NCBI RefSeq assembly: GCF_011067135.1
Contig: NZ_JAAMOW010000006.1
Span: 124,001-188,000, forward strand
Length of the DNA: 64,000 bases
DNA from: Solimonas terrae
GTDB lineage: Bacteria; Pseudomonadota; Gammaproteobacteria; Nevskiales; Nevskiaceae
Direction: 5' to 3'
Position numbers and translations under genes: made by a program. The notes under the pieces were generated by a model, which was not told the origin of the DNA, ran no database searches, and saw nothing but the letters and a program-made list of their open reading frames with translations. This document shows, in pieces, positions 18,275 through 27,809 of the stretch (positions are counted from its first letter, which is position 1; every line of letters begins with the position of its first letter).

Positions 18275-19285
18275 TCAGGGCGCGCGCAGGATAAAGGCGA
18301 CGGCTCCGCTGTCCGCTGACTTCGCCTCCGGAACAGGCGCCAGCATCCAGTCGTGGAACATGTTCGGAACTTCGCGGTAATCCAACTGCGCACCGTCGTG
18401 ACGGGCTTTTTCCACAAGTTGCCGCGCATCGGCATTGAGCAGATCCATCGTGCCGCTGAACAGCAGGATCGGCGGCAGGCCGCGAAGCGACCCGAGTACC
18501 GGACTGATATGCGGATCGCCCAGCGGGGTGCCGTTTGCCCATTGCATCGCCGCCCACTCCAGCCCGACCCGCGACAGGGCCGGATCTCTTTCTTCGAGCG
18601 CGGCCTGCGCCGGATTGTCTTGCACCAGGTTCAGCCACGGCGACATCAGCACGAGACCACCCGGCATCGGCTTGCCCTCGTCCCGCAGCGCCTCTGCAAA
18701 GCCCAGCGCGAGGCCGCCGCCCGCCGAATCGCCGGCGATCGTGATCGACGAGGACGGTCCGTCGGCCAGTAGCTGCGCGTACAGATGCCCGAGCATGGCA
18801 TATGCCGGTTTCCAGTCGTGCTCGGGAGCCAGCGGATATTGAGGCAGCACGATACGAACGCCGGTCCTTTCACCGATTTTCCCGACGAAGTTCCAATGTC
18901 CGTCGTTCGTGGCGCCGCAGTACGCGCCACCGTGGATGAAAATCAGGCTGCGTTCCGGGTTCGGCATCGCGCGCGGCACAAGCGTGTAGACGGCGCCGCC
19001 ATCGAGCGCTTGCCGTGAGATCAGATACCGACGCCGCAGTGCATCCGGTGGCGGCGCTTCACCGCGGCGGCGGTCCTCTGCAACTGCGGCCTCGAAGGCC
19101 GTCACCGTCTGCATGCTGTGCCTGGCGCCGATTGCGCGCAGCAGCAGAACGATCGCGCGGGCCTGCATGCTCTGCCCTTCGTGCACGCTCGAAATCCACA
19201 GCGCGAAGATCGACAGCACGACGAGCCCACACAGACCGCCCAGAATGCGCCATCGCAGGCGCCGGAACATGAAAGGAATTTTCAT
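18275..19285 (-). CDS. Membrane-anchored alpha/beta hydrolase, HSL family
   Basis: This 336-residue protein starts at the ATG at 19285 with an AGGG ribosome site. Residues about 12-31 are a hydrophobic anchor. The motifs are HGGA at 118-121 and the nucleophile Ser187 in GDSAGG; the acid and histidine lie in SGTMDLLNAD and MFHDWM near the end. It belongs to the family IV (hormone-sensitive lipase) esterases and is probably anchored on the periplasmic side of the inner membrane. It is the last gene of a seven-gene leftward operon that begins with the acyl-CoA ligase at 27515. The paralogues at 16058, 23235 and 27810 suggest several ester bonds or several substrates. Confidence 0.88.
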   Translation of the reverse strand: MKIPFMFRRLRWRILGGLCGLVVLSIFALWISSVHEGQSMQARAIVLLLRAIGARHSMQTVTAFEAAVAEDRRRGEAPPPDALRRRYLISRQALDGGAVYTLVPRAMPNPERSLIFIHGGAYCGATNDGHWNFVGKIGERTGVRIVLPQYPLAPEHDWKPAYAMLGHLYAQLLADGPSSSITIAGDSAGGGLALGFAEALRDEGKPMPGGLVLMSPWLNLVQDNPAQAALEERDPALSRVGLEWAAMQWANGTPLGDPHISPVLGSLRGLPPILLFSGTMDLLNADARQLVEKARHDGAQLDYREVPNMFHDWMLAPVPEAKSADSGAVAFILRAP

Positions 19286-19342
19286 AGTGCCCTTGTCATT
19301 GATGGCGAGACGCAATGGGATCGCAACCGATCCAGCCAATGC

Positions 19343-20947
19343 TCACTGAGCGACGTCGGTGCAGCGAAAATTTTCGGCAAGGTCGGTGCTGCCCACGCCG
19401 GTCCAGCGCGCCACCTGCGGATAGGGGCATAGCGGGCGCGAGCGCAGCCGTTTCGCCTTCTGAGGCGCAAAGAACGGCTGGATATCGTCGTCGTACTTCG
19501 TCGCGATGATCGCGTCGGGCGCGGATCCGTTTTCAACCCAACGCTCGAGCGCGGCTGCCATGTCGCGATGCGGATCGGCGCCGGCAGCCGGCGGCATCGT
19601 GCCGAAAAAGTTCGGTCCCGGTCCGCCGACGCAATGTTGCATCCCAGGCACCATGTAGAGGCGCGCGAAGTCGGCAACTTGCTCGGCACCCATGCGTTCG
19701 CGCACGCTCTCGTAGAAATCCACCGTGGTCTGCGGCGTGACCGCCGGATCGCTCCAGCCCTGATAGAGGATCAGCTTTCCGCCGCGCGCCGCAAACGCGC
19801 TCAGGTCGGGATCGCTCGCGTCTGAGCCGTACTCGATGCCCTTGTTCAGCATCAGTGCACTGTCGCGGGAAAAATCGAAGCTTTCGAGACTCCAGCTCGC
19901 ATCGCCGTAGACGGTATACCGATAGAAGTCCTGCACGTAGGCATACTCGAAGTTGTCACCGGGCTTCTTGCCGGTGATCCAGGTCAGCCAGCCTCCCTTG
20001 TCGCCCAGTTCGCCCCCCGGCTCGAACCCGTGAAAGCCTGCTCCAGGTCCGCTGTAGATATCGCGCAGCGACTGCACCTGGCCCGGCGTCAGACAGTCAG
20101 CCCTGTCGCCAGCCTTGCATTGCAGTATCGCCGGATCAAAGTGGCAACGGCGCGGGTCATCAATGATGCCGTCGGTCACGCCGTCGCGAGCGTCGCAGGC
20201 AGCGAGCGTCGCGGCGGCGACGGTCGGAATCTTCTGCGGCGGTATGAAAGCCCCCGCCCGCTTGATGCGCAACTGGATCCACGCCCAGGCAGGCAGGATG
20301 TTCAGGCCCGGCGCGCCAGCCATGATCCCGTCGTAATCCTGTGGAAAGCGCTCCGCCTCAACCAGCGCCTCGCGACCGCCGCCGGAACATCCGGTGAAGT
20401 AAGCATGCTCGGGCGGGCGTCCGTAGTACGCCTGGATGAGCGACCTGGCGACAACGTTGGATACGTGGACGGCACGCCACGCGAAGTCTTTCATCTTCTC
20501 CGGATGCCCCAGCGCCCAGGTACCGTCACGATCGTTGCCCTCGTGCCCGGTGTCCGTGCCGACACCGACACTGCCGTTCTCGAGCGAGAAGCGCAGACTG
20601 GTCGTATCGATGCTGCCCCCGAAGCCACCGACGCCGACGCCCTGCAGGCGTCCGTTCCAGTGTTCAGACGGCAACCAGACCGCGGTGCGGATCTTCGAAT
20701 CGGCACTGGGCGTCAGTTCAAGCTCGACGCGACAGGACGCGGGCTCATGGAAGAACGGTCGGCCGAACCAGGCGCCGGCCAGCGAGAACTCGCGGCCGCC
20801 GCGGTGCGGTTCGGCGGCGACCACGCGCGCATGGTCGAGCGGCAGTCCGGCCAGCCGCTCGCAGCGTTCGGCGACGTCCTTGCTGACGCAGCCGACGAGT
20901 GCTGCCAGCAAGGGCAGCAGCAACATTCCCAGATTTCTCGCCTTCAC
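19343..20947 (-). CDS. Tannase/feruloyl-esterase-family lipoprotein
   Basis: This 534-residue protein starts with GTG at 20947, 6 bases after AGGGAG. A lipoprotein signal ends LVGC with the modified Cys20. The tannase-family nucleophile elbow is GCSGGGREAL with Ser188, and Asp and His follow in WSDPAVTPQ and GMQHCVGG. The paired cysteines around the nucleophile and histidine are typical of this family. Such enzymes cleave aromatic or other acyl esters. The lipid anchor places it at the outer or inner membrane, probably in the periplasm. It follows the second acyl-CoA dehydrogenase by 93 bases. Confidence 0.87.
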   Translation of the reverse strand: MKARNLGMLLLPLLAALVGCVSKDVAERCERLAGLPLDHARVVAAEPHRGGREFSLAGAWFGRPFFHEPASCRVELELTPSADSKIRTAVWLPSEHWNGRLQGVGVGGFGGSIDTTSLRFSLENGSVGVGTDTGHEGNDRDGTWALGHPEKMKDFAWRAVHVSNVVARSLIQAYYGRPPEHAYFTGCSGGGREALVEAERFPQDYDGIMAGAPGLNILPAWAWIQLRIKRAGAFIPPQKIPTVAAATLAACDARDGVTDGIIDDPRRCHFDPAILQCKAGDRADCLTPGQVQSLRDIYSGPGAGFHGFEPGGELGDKGGWLTWITGKKPGDNFEYAYVQDFYRYTVYGDASWSLESFDFSRDSALMLNKGIEYGSDASDPDLSAFAARGGKLILYQGWSDPAVTPQTTVDFYESVRERMGAEQVADFARLYMVPGMQHCVGGPGPNFFGTMPPAAGADPHRDMAAALERWVENGSAPDAIIATKYDDDIQPFFAPQKAKRLRSRPLCPYPQVARWTGVGSTDLAENFRCTDVAQ

Positions 20948-21040
20948 TTTTCACTCCCTGTCTGCCAGGCCACGCGTAACCCGGCTTCGCGCCAGCGACC
21001 AGTGCTCCTCGCCGCATCGCCGTCTGCGGACATGCGCGAC

Positions 21041-22180
21041 TCACATCGCGCGCGCGATGAGCTCCAGCATGACTTCGTTCGCGCCGCCGAATATGCGATG
21101 CACGCGAGAATCGACATACGCGCGCGCGATGGGGTACTCGAGCATGTATCCGTTGCCGCCGTGAAACTGCACACAGCGATCGACGACGCGCCCGAGCAAC
21201 TCCGAGCACCAGTATTTGGCGATCGCCGCATCGTCGGGCGCGAGCCGGTGTTCGAGCAGCATGCCGATGCACTGATCGACGAAAACACGACCGATCGCCA
21301 CTTCGGCCTTGAGCTCGGCGAGCCGGAAGCGCGTGTTCTGATAGTCCGCCAGGGGGCTGCCGAAGATCTTGCGATTGCGCGCGTACTCAAGGGTGCTGCG
21401 CAGCGATTCTTCCGCACAGGCGATGCCGGCAATGGCGATGGTCAGGCGCTCCCACGCAAGCTCCTTCATCAAAGCCTTGAAGCCTCCGCCCTCCTCGCCG
21501 AGCAGGTGGCTGCGCGGCACGCGGACGTTCTCGAAGAAGAGCTCGCATGTGTCCTGCGCCTTCCAACCGACCTTCTTCAGCGGCTTGCCCTTAGAAAAGC
21601 CCGGCGAATTTGCTTCGACCAGCAACAACGAGATGCCCCTGGCCCCGTCGCCGACAGCGCCGGTCTTGGCGGCGACGACGACCAGATCACAGAGATAGCC
21701 ATTGGTGATGAACGTCTTCGTGCCGTTGAGAACGTAGTGGTCACCGTCGGGCACCGCCGTCGCTTTGATCGCCTGCAGATCCGAGCCGGCGCCCGGCTCC
21801 GTCATCGCGATCGCGGTGATCAATTCGCCGCTGGCCATGCGCGGCAGCCACTGAGACTTCTGCCGGTCGTTGCCGAAATGGTCGATGTAGTTGGCAACGA
21901 TGTCGCTATGCAGGGAGAAACCCACCCCGGTCGCGCCTGCCTTGGTCAGTTCTTCGAGCATGATCGTGCTGTACAGGCGATCCGCTCCGGCGCCGCCGTA
22001 GGCCTCGGCCATGGTGACGCAGAGAAAGCCCAGCTCGCCGGCACGCGTCCATATCTTCCGGTCGACGTGCTGATCTTCCTCCCACTGCGCATGAAACGGC
22101 ACGATTTCCTCGTCGACGAAGCGACGGAACGAGCGACGGAAATCCTCGTGCTCGGCACTGAACAGGCTTCTTGGTATCAC
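21041..22180 (-). CDS. Acyl-CoA dehydrogenase, LCAD-like (second copy)
   Basis: This protein is about 379 residues long and a close paralogue of the enzyme at 6252. I place the start at GTG 22180: GGAG lies 6 bases upstream, and the resulting MIPRSLFSAEHEDF aligns with the paralogue start; ATG at 22186 directly abuts the GGAG. The substrate/flavin motif AMTEPGAGSD, the catalytic-base motif ELAWER and the C-terminal IFGGANEVMLELIAR are all present, again LCAD-like. Two dehydrogenases in separate operons suggest different chain lengths or successive oxidation rounds. It follows the crotonase gene by 116 bases. Confidence 0.92.
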   Translation of the reverse strand: MIPRSLFSAEHEDFRRSFRRFVDEEIVPFHAQWEEDQHVDRKIWTRAGELGFLCVTMAEAYGGAGADRLYSTIMLEELTKAGATGVGFSLHSDIVANYIDHFGNDRQKSQWLPRMASGELITAIAMTEPGAGSDLQAIKATAVPDGDHYVLNGTKTFITNGYLCDLVVVAAKTGAVGDGARGISLLLVEANSPGFSKGKPLKKVGWKAQDTCELFFENVRVPRSHLLGEEGGGFKALMKELAWERLTIAIAGIACAEESLRSTLEYARNRKIFGSPLADYQNTRFRLAELKAEVAIGRVFVDQCIGMLLEHRLAPDDAAIAKYWCSELLGRVVDRCVQFHGGNGYMLEYPIARAYVDSRVHRIFGGANEVMLELIARAM

Positions 22181-22296
22181 AAGCATCTCCACTGTAAGGG
22201 GTTCACGAGCGCCGCCATCGGGCCGGCGACATCGCGGCTGCGCCACTCGCGCGGAAAGCGGTGCCGCGACGAGCGCTGGCACATGCCGCGCGACGT

Positions 22297-23220
22297 TCAG
22301 TCAGGTCTTCTCGCGTCCGCGCTCGTAACCGCTTGCACGCGCAGGCTCCCCGCCTCCTGCGCCAATCGGACTTTGGCGAGGACGGCCGGCGGCAGTTGCG
22401 AGGTGTCGACTGGATAGCCGTGCACAAGCAGGTTGTGCAGGTGGCCGATGGTGTGCAAAGCGTGTGCGTGCTGCAGATATTGGCGCCGCCCTTGCGCGTC
22501 CTGCGCGGCATTGATCGATTCCTTCATCAGCTTCAGCGAGAACAGCGGCTTGGCGGCAATCGTCTTCGCCAGCTCCAGTGTCGCTGCCGACAACTCCGCA
22601 CGCGGCACGACGCGATTGACCATGCCGCAGGCTCTCGCCTCCTGCGCGCTCAACCAGCCACCGGTGAACGCCCATTCCTTGGCGCGCCGCACGCCCATCT
22701 CGTAAGGATGCATCGCGAACTCGGTGCCGGGAACGCCAAGTTCGGCACCGGTGTTGTCGCGGAATTTCGCATCGTCGGACGCGACGATGAGATCGCAGGC
22801 CCATACCAGCATGTTGCCCCCGGCGATGACGTTGCCCTGCACCTCCGCAATCAACGGCTTCGGCGCATTGCGCCAGCGTTCCGTGATGTCGACGTAGATC
22901 TCTTTCTCGCGTCCGTAGAAGCCTTCCGCCCCCGGCGCCGCGAACTGCCCCCAGAGTCCGTTCGTCGATTCGGCGTCGGTGTGCTCGTTGAAATCCTCGA
23001 GACCTAGATCATGCCCGGCGTTGAAGTGCTCTCCGGCACCGGCGAGGATGATCGCGTGTACGCCGTCGTCGAAGCAGGCCCGTTTCAAGGCGGCGTCCAG
23101 TTCGTATATCAGCGTGATGTTCTGGGCGTTCCGCTTCTCCGGCCGGTTCATCAGGATACGCACCACCCGGTCGGCCGCGCGTTCGTAGACGATATGACGA
23201 TAGTTCGTGTTCGTATTCAT
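22297..23220 (-). CDS. Enoyl-CoA hydratase/isomerase (crotonase family)
   Basis: The 307-residue crotonase-fold enzyme starts at ATG 23220. The oxyanion-hole segment HFNAGHDLGLED lies near 65-77, and VIAGGNMLVWACDLIVASDDA carries the second oxyanion glycine. The catalytic Glu is probably in AELGVPGTEF near 165. It could hydrate enoyl-CoA, or act as a related isomerase or hydrolase; the family is broad. It lies in the ligase, trehalase, hydrolase, crotonase, dehydrogenase, tannase, hydrolase operon, 14 bases after the hydrolase. Since the MFE-2-like protein already supplies a hydratase, this one may work on a different intermediate. Confidence 0.88.
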   Translation of the reverse strand: MNTNTNYRHIVYERAADRVVRILMNRPEKRNAQNITLIYELDAALKRACFDDGVHAIILAGAGEHFNAGHDLGLEDFNEHTDAESTNGLWGQFAAPGAEGFYGREKEIYVDITERWRNAPKPLIAEVQGNVIAGGNMLVWACDLIVASDDAKFRDNTGAELGVPGTEFAMHPYEMGVRRAKEWAFTGGWLSAQEARACGMVNRVVPRAELSAATLELAKTIAAKPLFSLKLMKESINAAQDAQGRRQYLQHAHALHTIGHLHNLLVHGYPVDTSQLPPAVLAKVRLAQEAGSLRVQAVTSADARRPD

Positions 23221-23234
23221 CCGTGGAGCCTCGC

Positions 23235-24278
23235 TCAGTGCGTCGACGTCGCGTTGTTCGCGGCAAGATGCTGCTCGAAGAAGCGCGCCTGCAGTTCGAA
23301 GGCTTCCCTGGACTCCGGCAGATCGAGGTAGGCCCAGTGCGCATGCATCATCCCCTCGAACACGACCAGCTGCGCATCGTCGCCGGCCTTGTACATTGCC
23401 ATCTGCATCATGATGGTCTGGCTCAGCAGCAGATCGCGAGTTCCCGACATCAGCAGCGTTGGCGGCAGGCCGGCGAGATCGGCGAACAGCGGCGACAGCA
23501 TCGGGTCCTTCAGATCGTTGCCTTGCGCGATCAGGTCCTGCTTGCCCTGGGCGAGATCTTTTTCCGGCGGCGGCGGGATCAGCGGGTTGAGTCCCATCAT
23601 CGACTCGCCGTAGCGGGAGAAATCGCTGATCAGCGAGAACATGCCGAGCGCGGCGGGCATTGGCAGACCGTCTCGCTTCAGTCGCACCGCGAGCTGCGCG
23701 GTCATCGTGGCGCCGGCCGAAGTGCCGTAGACGATGATGTTCCGCGGCTCGTAAGTCTCGAGCAATTTCTTGTACACGGCCATCGCATCGTCGATACCGG
23801 CCGGGTACGGGTGCTCCGGCGACAATCGATAGCGCACAGCGACGATCTTGCGGCCGGTCAGTGCGGCGATCGGGATGTTCTCGGTCTGCGATCCGGCATC
23901 CAGCGTGAAGCCGCCGCCGTGCAGATTCATCAACACCTGGTTCGGTTGCTTGAGCGTCGCCGGTTGTACGATCAGTACCGGCACACCGGCCATCTCGGAA
24001 GCCTGCGTCGTCACATCGGCCCCGTACTTTTCCTTGAGTTTGGCGCCGAATTCGTCCTGATACTTGTTGATGGCGATGCGTTTGAGCGTCAGCGGCAGCG
24101 CGTCCATCGATACGAAGGTGTGCGGTGGATGCGCGTAGAACTGCTGTGCCTCCGGGCTGATGGTGTCGACCACGGTCACTGGCGTCACCGGTGGTTTGCC
24201 GCCGGTCGGCGCGTGCGTGCACCCGACGGCCAACAGGCCGCTCATCAGCGACAGGCGCACTGGGATCTTGAGTTTCAC
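23235..24278 (-). CDS. Lipoprotein alpha/beta hydrolase, HSL family
   Basis: The 347-residue protein has a lipoprotein signal ending LAVGC (Cys20). The oxyanion motif is HGGG at 120-123 and the nucleophile Ser187 in GTSAG; SGTRDLLLS and MMHAHWAY near the end supply the acid and histidine. It is a carboxylesterase of the hormone-sensitive-lipase family, anchored to a membrane and probably periplasmic. The start overlaps the trehalase stop by 4 bases (ATGA), so the two are probably translationally coupled. Confidence 0.9.
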   Translation of the reverse strand: MKLKIPVRLSLMSGLLAVGCTHAPTGGKPPVTPVTVVDTISPEAQQFYAHPPHTFVSMDALPLTLKRIAINKYQDEFGAKLKEKYGADVTTQASEMAGVPVLIVQPATLKQPNQVLMNLHGGGFTLDAGSQTENIPIAALTGRKIVAVRYRLSPEHPYPAGIDDAMAVYKKLLETYEPRNIIVYGTSAGATMTAQLAVRLKRDGLPMPAALGMFSLISDFSRYGESMMGLNPLIPPPPEKDLAQGKQDLIAQGNDLKDPMLSPLFADLAGLPPTLLMSGTRDLLLSQTIMMQMAMYKAGDDAQLVVFEGMMHAHWAYLDLPESREAFELQARFFEQHLAANNATSTH

Positions 24279-25939
24279 GTCGGGGCTCCTGGTGTTGAAC
24301 TGTTTGCATCACCGGTGCGACTCGCGGGAGGACGTGCACCGCCTGCGCTGCTGCCGCAGTGCGGATAGTCGTCGAGCAAAGCGGCGGTCACACCGTTGGT
24401 CCAGCCGAATCCGTCCTGCAAGGGATACTCGCCGCCACCCGCGGGGGCGCCGCTCTCGAGGTTGTATTTCTCGACGAGCTTGTGCTCGCGCTCGTAGTTG
24501 CGGCCAACCGTGGCAAGCCAGCGGCAGGCGATGTCGCGTGCCAGATCCGGCTGCTGCCGCGCCCGCAGGCCGACCACGGCAATCCACTGCAGTGGCGCCC
24601 AGCCATTCGGTCGATCCCATTGCTGCCCGGTCGCCACGGTCGTGGTGGCGAGCCCGCCCGGCATCAGCAGGCTTCTGCGGACGGTCCCGGCGACGGCCGC
24701 CGCCTGACGGGTGTCGGCAACACCGACGAACAGCGGGAACAGTGTCGCCGCGCTGAGACGCTGCGTCGGTTCATGCTTGCGCCACTGATAGTCGTAGAAG
24801 CAGTGGTCGCCGGTATTCCACATCCAGGTCTGGATCGCGGCTCGCCGTTGTGCGGCACGTTGCGTGTAGAGGTGAGCGCAGGCCTGTTCGCGTCGGTGCC
24901 GGCACCCGTCGGCGATGGCGCGCTCCATTCCGTAGAGCAGACTGTTGAGATCGACCGGCACGATGGCCGTCGTCTCGATCGTTGTCAGATCGTGACCGTC
25001 GGCGAACCAGCGCGAACTGAAGTCCCAGCCGCTTTCCGCTGCCGATCGCAATTCGCGGTACAGGATTTTCGGCGGACGAGACGAATGCGCTGCCAGCGCG
25101 ACGTCCTCCACATAGGATTCATCGCGCGGGTGATCGTCGGCATCCCAGTACCGATTCAGCAGAGCCCCATCCTGCATGCGCACGACATGGCGTGCAGCGT
25201 GGCCTCGCCGGAGCCCTTCTGCGCCGCGCATCCACCAGGCATATTCAGCCTGCAGGGCCGGCAGATAGCGGGCGTAGGCGACGGCCGGATCCCGCGGTGA
25301 AAGCAGCCCGACCATCAGATAGAACACCGGTGGCTGCGATCGGCTCAGATAGTAAGTTCGAGTACCGTTTGGGATGTGTCCGTAGCGGGCGATCAGACCG
25401 GCGAAGCCGTCGACCATGTCCTTCGCCAGATCGGCGTGCCCATCACGAACGACGCCGAGCAGGCTGAAATAGCTGTCCCAATAGTAGAGTTCCCGGAATC
25501 GGCCGCCAGGCACAATGTGACGAAAGTCCACGTCGAGCGCGGACGAGCCCGGGCTCGATTCCTGCGCGGGTCGTACGAGCTGTGGCCACAATGCGCTGAT
25601 GTGACGACGCAGCGGCAGCGTCGGGCCGGCAGGCGCTGTCGTGTCGGGCGTGCCCGGAATGTCGAAATGCGCTGCGACGAAGTCGGCCAGCGCCTTGTCA
25701 TCTGCCGGACGCTCGCGATCAAAGTCGGCCAGGATCGAGCCTGGCGTCTGCTTCGGGATCGCATCGGCGAAGGTCTTGCTGTCCGGATAAAGTCTTGCGT
25801 TCTCGACGCGGACGAACAGGTCCTTCCAGAGCGTGCTCGGCGTCGGCGGCGCCTCCGCGTGCGCGAGCCCGATGCTTGCCAGCAGGCAAATTGCCAGCCA
25901 GGCCGTCCGCACGCCTCCCCCTCTCCGCGAAACGCGCAT
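24275..25939 (-). CDS. Periplasmic trehalase (GH37)
   Basis: The protein has about 554 residues from the ATG at 25939; a TTG 15 bases further up is less likely. A signal peptide ends near GLAHAEA. Both family signatures are present: PGGRFRELYYWDSYF near 165-180 and QWDRPNGWAP near 465-475. GGGEYPLQDGFGWTNGV near 510-525 carries the C-terminal catalytic region. The enzyme hydrolyses alpha,alpha-trehalose to glucose. Its location inside an operon of esterases and beta-oxidation genes is unusual. It would fit breakdown of acylated trehalose, though other glycosidic substrates remain possible. The start lies 7 bases after the ligase stop. Confidence 0.92.
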   Translation of the reverse strand: MRVSRRGGGVRTAWLAICLLASIGLAHAEAPPTPSTLWKDLFVRVENARLYPDSKTFADAIPKQTPGSILADFDRERPADDKALADFVAAHFDIPGTPDTTAPAGPTLPLRRHISALWPQLVRPAQESSPGSSALDVDFRHIVPGGRFRELYYWDSYFSLLGVVRDGHADLAKDMVDGFAGLIARYGHIPNGTRTYYLSRSQPPVFYLMVGLLSPRDPAVAYARYLPALQAEYAWWMRGAEGLRRGHAARHVVRMQDGALLNRYWDADDHPRDESYVEDVALAAHSSRPPKILYRELRSAAESGWDFSSRWFADGHDLTTIETTAIVPVDLNSLLYGMERAIADGCRHRREQACAHLYTQRAAQRRAAIQTWMWNTGDHCFYDYQWRKHEPTQRLSAATLFPLFVGVADTRQAAAVAGTVRRSLLMPGGLATTTVATGQQWDRPNGWAPLQWIAVVGLRARQQPDLARDIACRWLATVGRNYEREHKLVEKYNLESGAPAGGGEYPLQDGFGWTNGVTAALLDDYPHCGSSAGGARPPASRTGDANSSTPGAPT

Positions 25940-25946
25940 GGGCGGC

Positions 25947-27515
25947 TCAGCCAACCTTGCGTTGTTGCGTGCGCCAGTGCGGCTCCCTCAACGTGTTCTT
26001 GAGAACCTTGCCGGCGCCGGATAGCGGCAGCGTGTCACGAAATTCGACACTGCGAGGACACTTGTAGCCGGCGATCAGCTTCCCGCAGTGTGCGCGCATT
26101 TCTTCCAGCGTCGGTCGTGCCACGCCGGCATGGCAGACGATCACCGCGTGCACGGCTTCGCCCCAGAGCGCGTCCGGGATGCCGATCACCGCGCAGGCCG
26201 CGACTGCCGGATGCTGGGCGACCGCATTCTCGACTTCGGCCGAGTACACGTTTTCCCCGCCACTGACGATCATGTCCTTGACCCGATCGACGATGTAGAG
26301 AAAGCCGTCTTTGTCGACGTAGCCACCGTCGCCCGTGTGCATCCAGCCGTCGCGCAGGACTTCGGCAGTGAGCTCCGGCTTGCCCCAGTAACCCTGCATG
26401 ACACCGGGACTGCGTGCGACGATTTCGCCGACCGTGCCAATCGGCACTTCCCGGCCGTCGGTATCGACGATCTTCAGTTCGACGCCGGCCATCGGTCGGC
26501 CGGCAGAACGCAGACGACCGGCGCTGCGCCCCTCCGCACCATGCCAGGATGGTGCGAGAAACGTCACGCTCGGCGACATCTCGGTCTGTCCGTATGCCTG
26601 CATGAAACTGACGTTCGGCAATCCATGCATGGCGCGATCAAGCAGCGCTTCGCTGATCGGCGAAGCGCCATAAACCACGGAACGCAGCGAGTCGAGCCTG
26701 AAGCTGGCGAACTGGGGATGATCCACGAGCATCTGGATCATGGTCGGCACCAGCAGAATCGACGACACGCGCTCCTGTTCGATGGTCCGCAGCACGGCTT
26801 CCGGCTGGAACATCGGCAATACCACCTGCGTACAGCCGTACATGAACGAGACGATCGCGTAGAAGCCATCGGCCAGATGAAACATCGGCGCGACGTGCAG
26901 CACGACTTCGCCGTCACCCGACACACCCTCGGCCATGCCGCTCAGCGCCGTCGCGAACAGGTTGGTATGCGACAGCATCACGCCCTTGGGGAAGCCGGTG
27001 GTGCCACCGGTGTAGAAGACGCCTGCCAGATCGCCGTTGGCGCGTTCGGCGTCGGGCACTGGCTCGTTTTCCGCGATCAGTTGCTCGATCGGGAACATGC
27101 CGCTGCGAGCCTCGCCGTTGCCGAGGTACACGAGCGTCCGAAGCGAGCGTGAATGTTCGGCGAGGGCCGGCACGACATCCGCGAACGTGTCGTCGACCGC
27201 GAGGATCTGCGTGTCGCAGTCGTCGAGCGAATACGCGATCTCGCGCGGATTCCAGCGTGTATTCACAGGGTTCACTGCGCCGCCGCCCCACCAGACGGCG
27301 AAATACAGTTCGAGGAAAAAGTCCGAATTCAAGGACAGGATGCCGACGCGATCGCCAGGCCGCATTCCCAGCTGCTGCAGGGCGCCAGCCAGACGTGCGA
27401 CCCGCTCGTGGAACTCACCGAAGCTGCGGCGGCGATCACCGCATACCGTCGCCAGCCGCTGCGGGAACTGCCGCTTGGCGCGGTGCAGCGCCTGGGTCAG
27501 ATTCATCGTGCTCAT
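25947..27515 (-). CDS. AMP-forming acyl-CoA ligase
   Basis: This 522-residue member of the ANL superfamily activates a carboxylic acid with ATP and CoA. It shows the phosphate-binding loop YTGGTTGFPKG at 168-178, the YGQTE motif near 328, the TGDGGYVDKDGFLYIVDR region near 410, and the C-terminal catalytic lysine in PLSGAGKVLK near 507. It starts at ATG 27515 behind GGGGAG. It is the first gene of the seven-gene leftward operon, with the best copy of the cluster dyad 92 bases upstream. The acid it activates is unknown; fatty, branched and terpenoid acids are all compatible with the family. Confidence 0.92.
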   Translation of the reverse strand: MSTMNLTQALHRAKRQFPQRLATVCGDRRRSFGEFHERVARLAGALQQLGMRPGDRVGILSLNSDFFLELYFAVWWGGGAVNPVNTRWNPREIAYSLDDCDTQILAVDDTFADVVPALAEHSRSLRTLVYLGNGEARSGMFPIEQLIAENEPVPDAERANGDLAGVFYTGGTTGFPKGVMLSHTNLFATALSGMAEGVSGDGEVVLHVAPMFHLADGFYAIVSFMYGCTQVVLPMFQPEAVLRTIEQERVSSILLVPTMIQMLVDHPQFASFRLDSLRSVVYGASPISEALLDRAMHGLPNVSFMQAYGQTEMSPSVTFLAPSWHGAEGRSAGRLRSAGRPMAGVELKIVDTDGREVPIGTVGEIVARSPGVMQGYWGKPELTAEVLRDGWMHTGDGGYVDKDGFLYIVDRVKDMIVSGGENVYSAEVENAVAQHPAVAACAVIGIPDALWGEAVHAVIVCHAGVARPTLEEMRAHCGKLIAGYKCPRSVEFRDTLPLSGAGKVLKNTLREPHWRTQQRKVG

Positions 27516-27606
27516 GGGCTCCCCGTATTTGGCCGGCCTCCATCTGGATGGCCGATCCGGTTATTCATCCGTCGACGACAGCTTAGAAGAGCAAGCAGCA
27601 CGGCAA

Positions 27607-27624
27607 CCCTACCGAAACGTAGGG
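27607..27624. promoter_or_regulatory. Putative LuxR-type operator, site C
   Basis: CCCTAC-CGAAAC-GTAGGG is a perfect 6-bp-arm dyad with a 6-base spacer. It lies in the 294-base divergent gap between the acyl-CoA ligase (start 27515) and the hydrolase (start 27810) and may serve both. It is the cleanest of the five cluster sites. Confidence 0.6.
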
Positions 27625-27809
27625 CACCGGCATCCGTTGTCGCTCATATCCGGCGCCCCTCGCCCAGGCAGGGGACAAGAGGGTACGACGCGTCTATGTT
27701 GAGACCCTCAGGGAAGATGGATCGCCAAAGGATGTGCGATCGCAATGCATCGAATCGCAATCGACCACGAACACGCCGGCGATCCCCCGCGCGTGACGGA
27801 GACCGAATC

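Noticed and set aside
20030-22417. 795-residue rightward open frame
   Set aside because: It is antisense to the tannase-family esterase and the acyl-CoA dehydrogenase, both with intact active sites.
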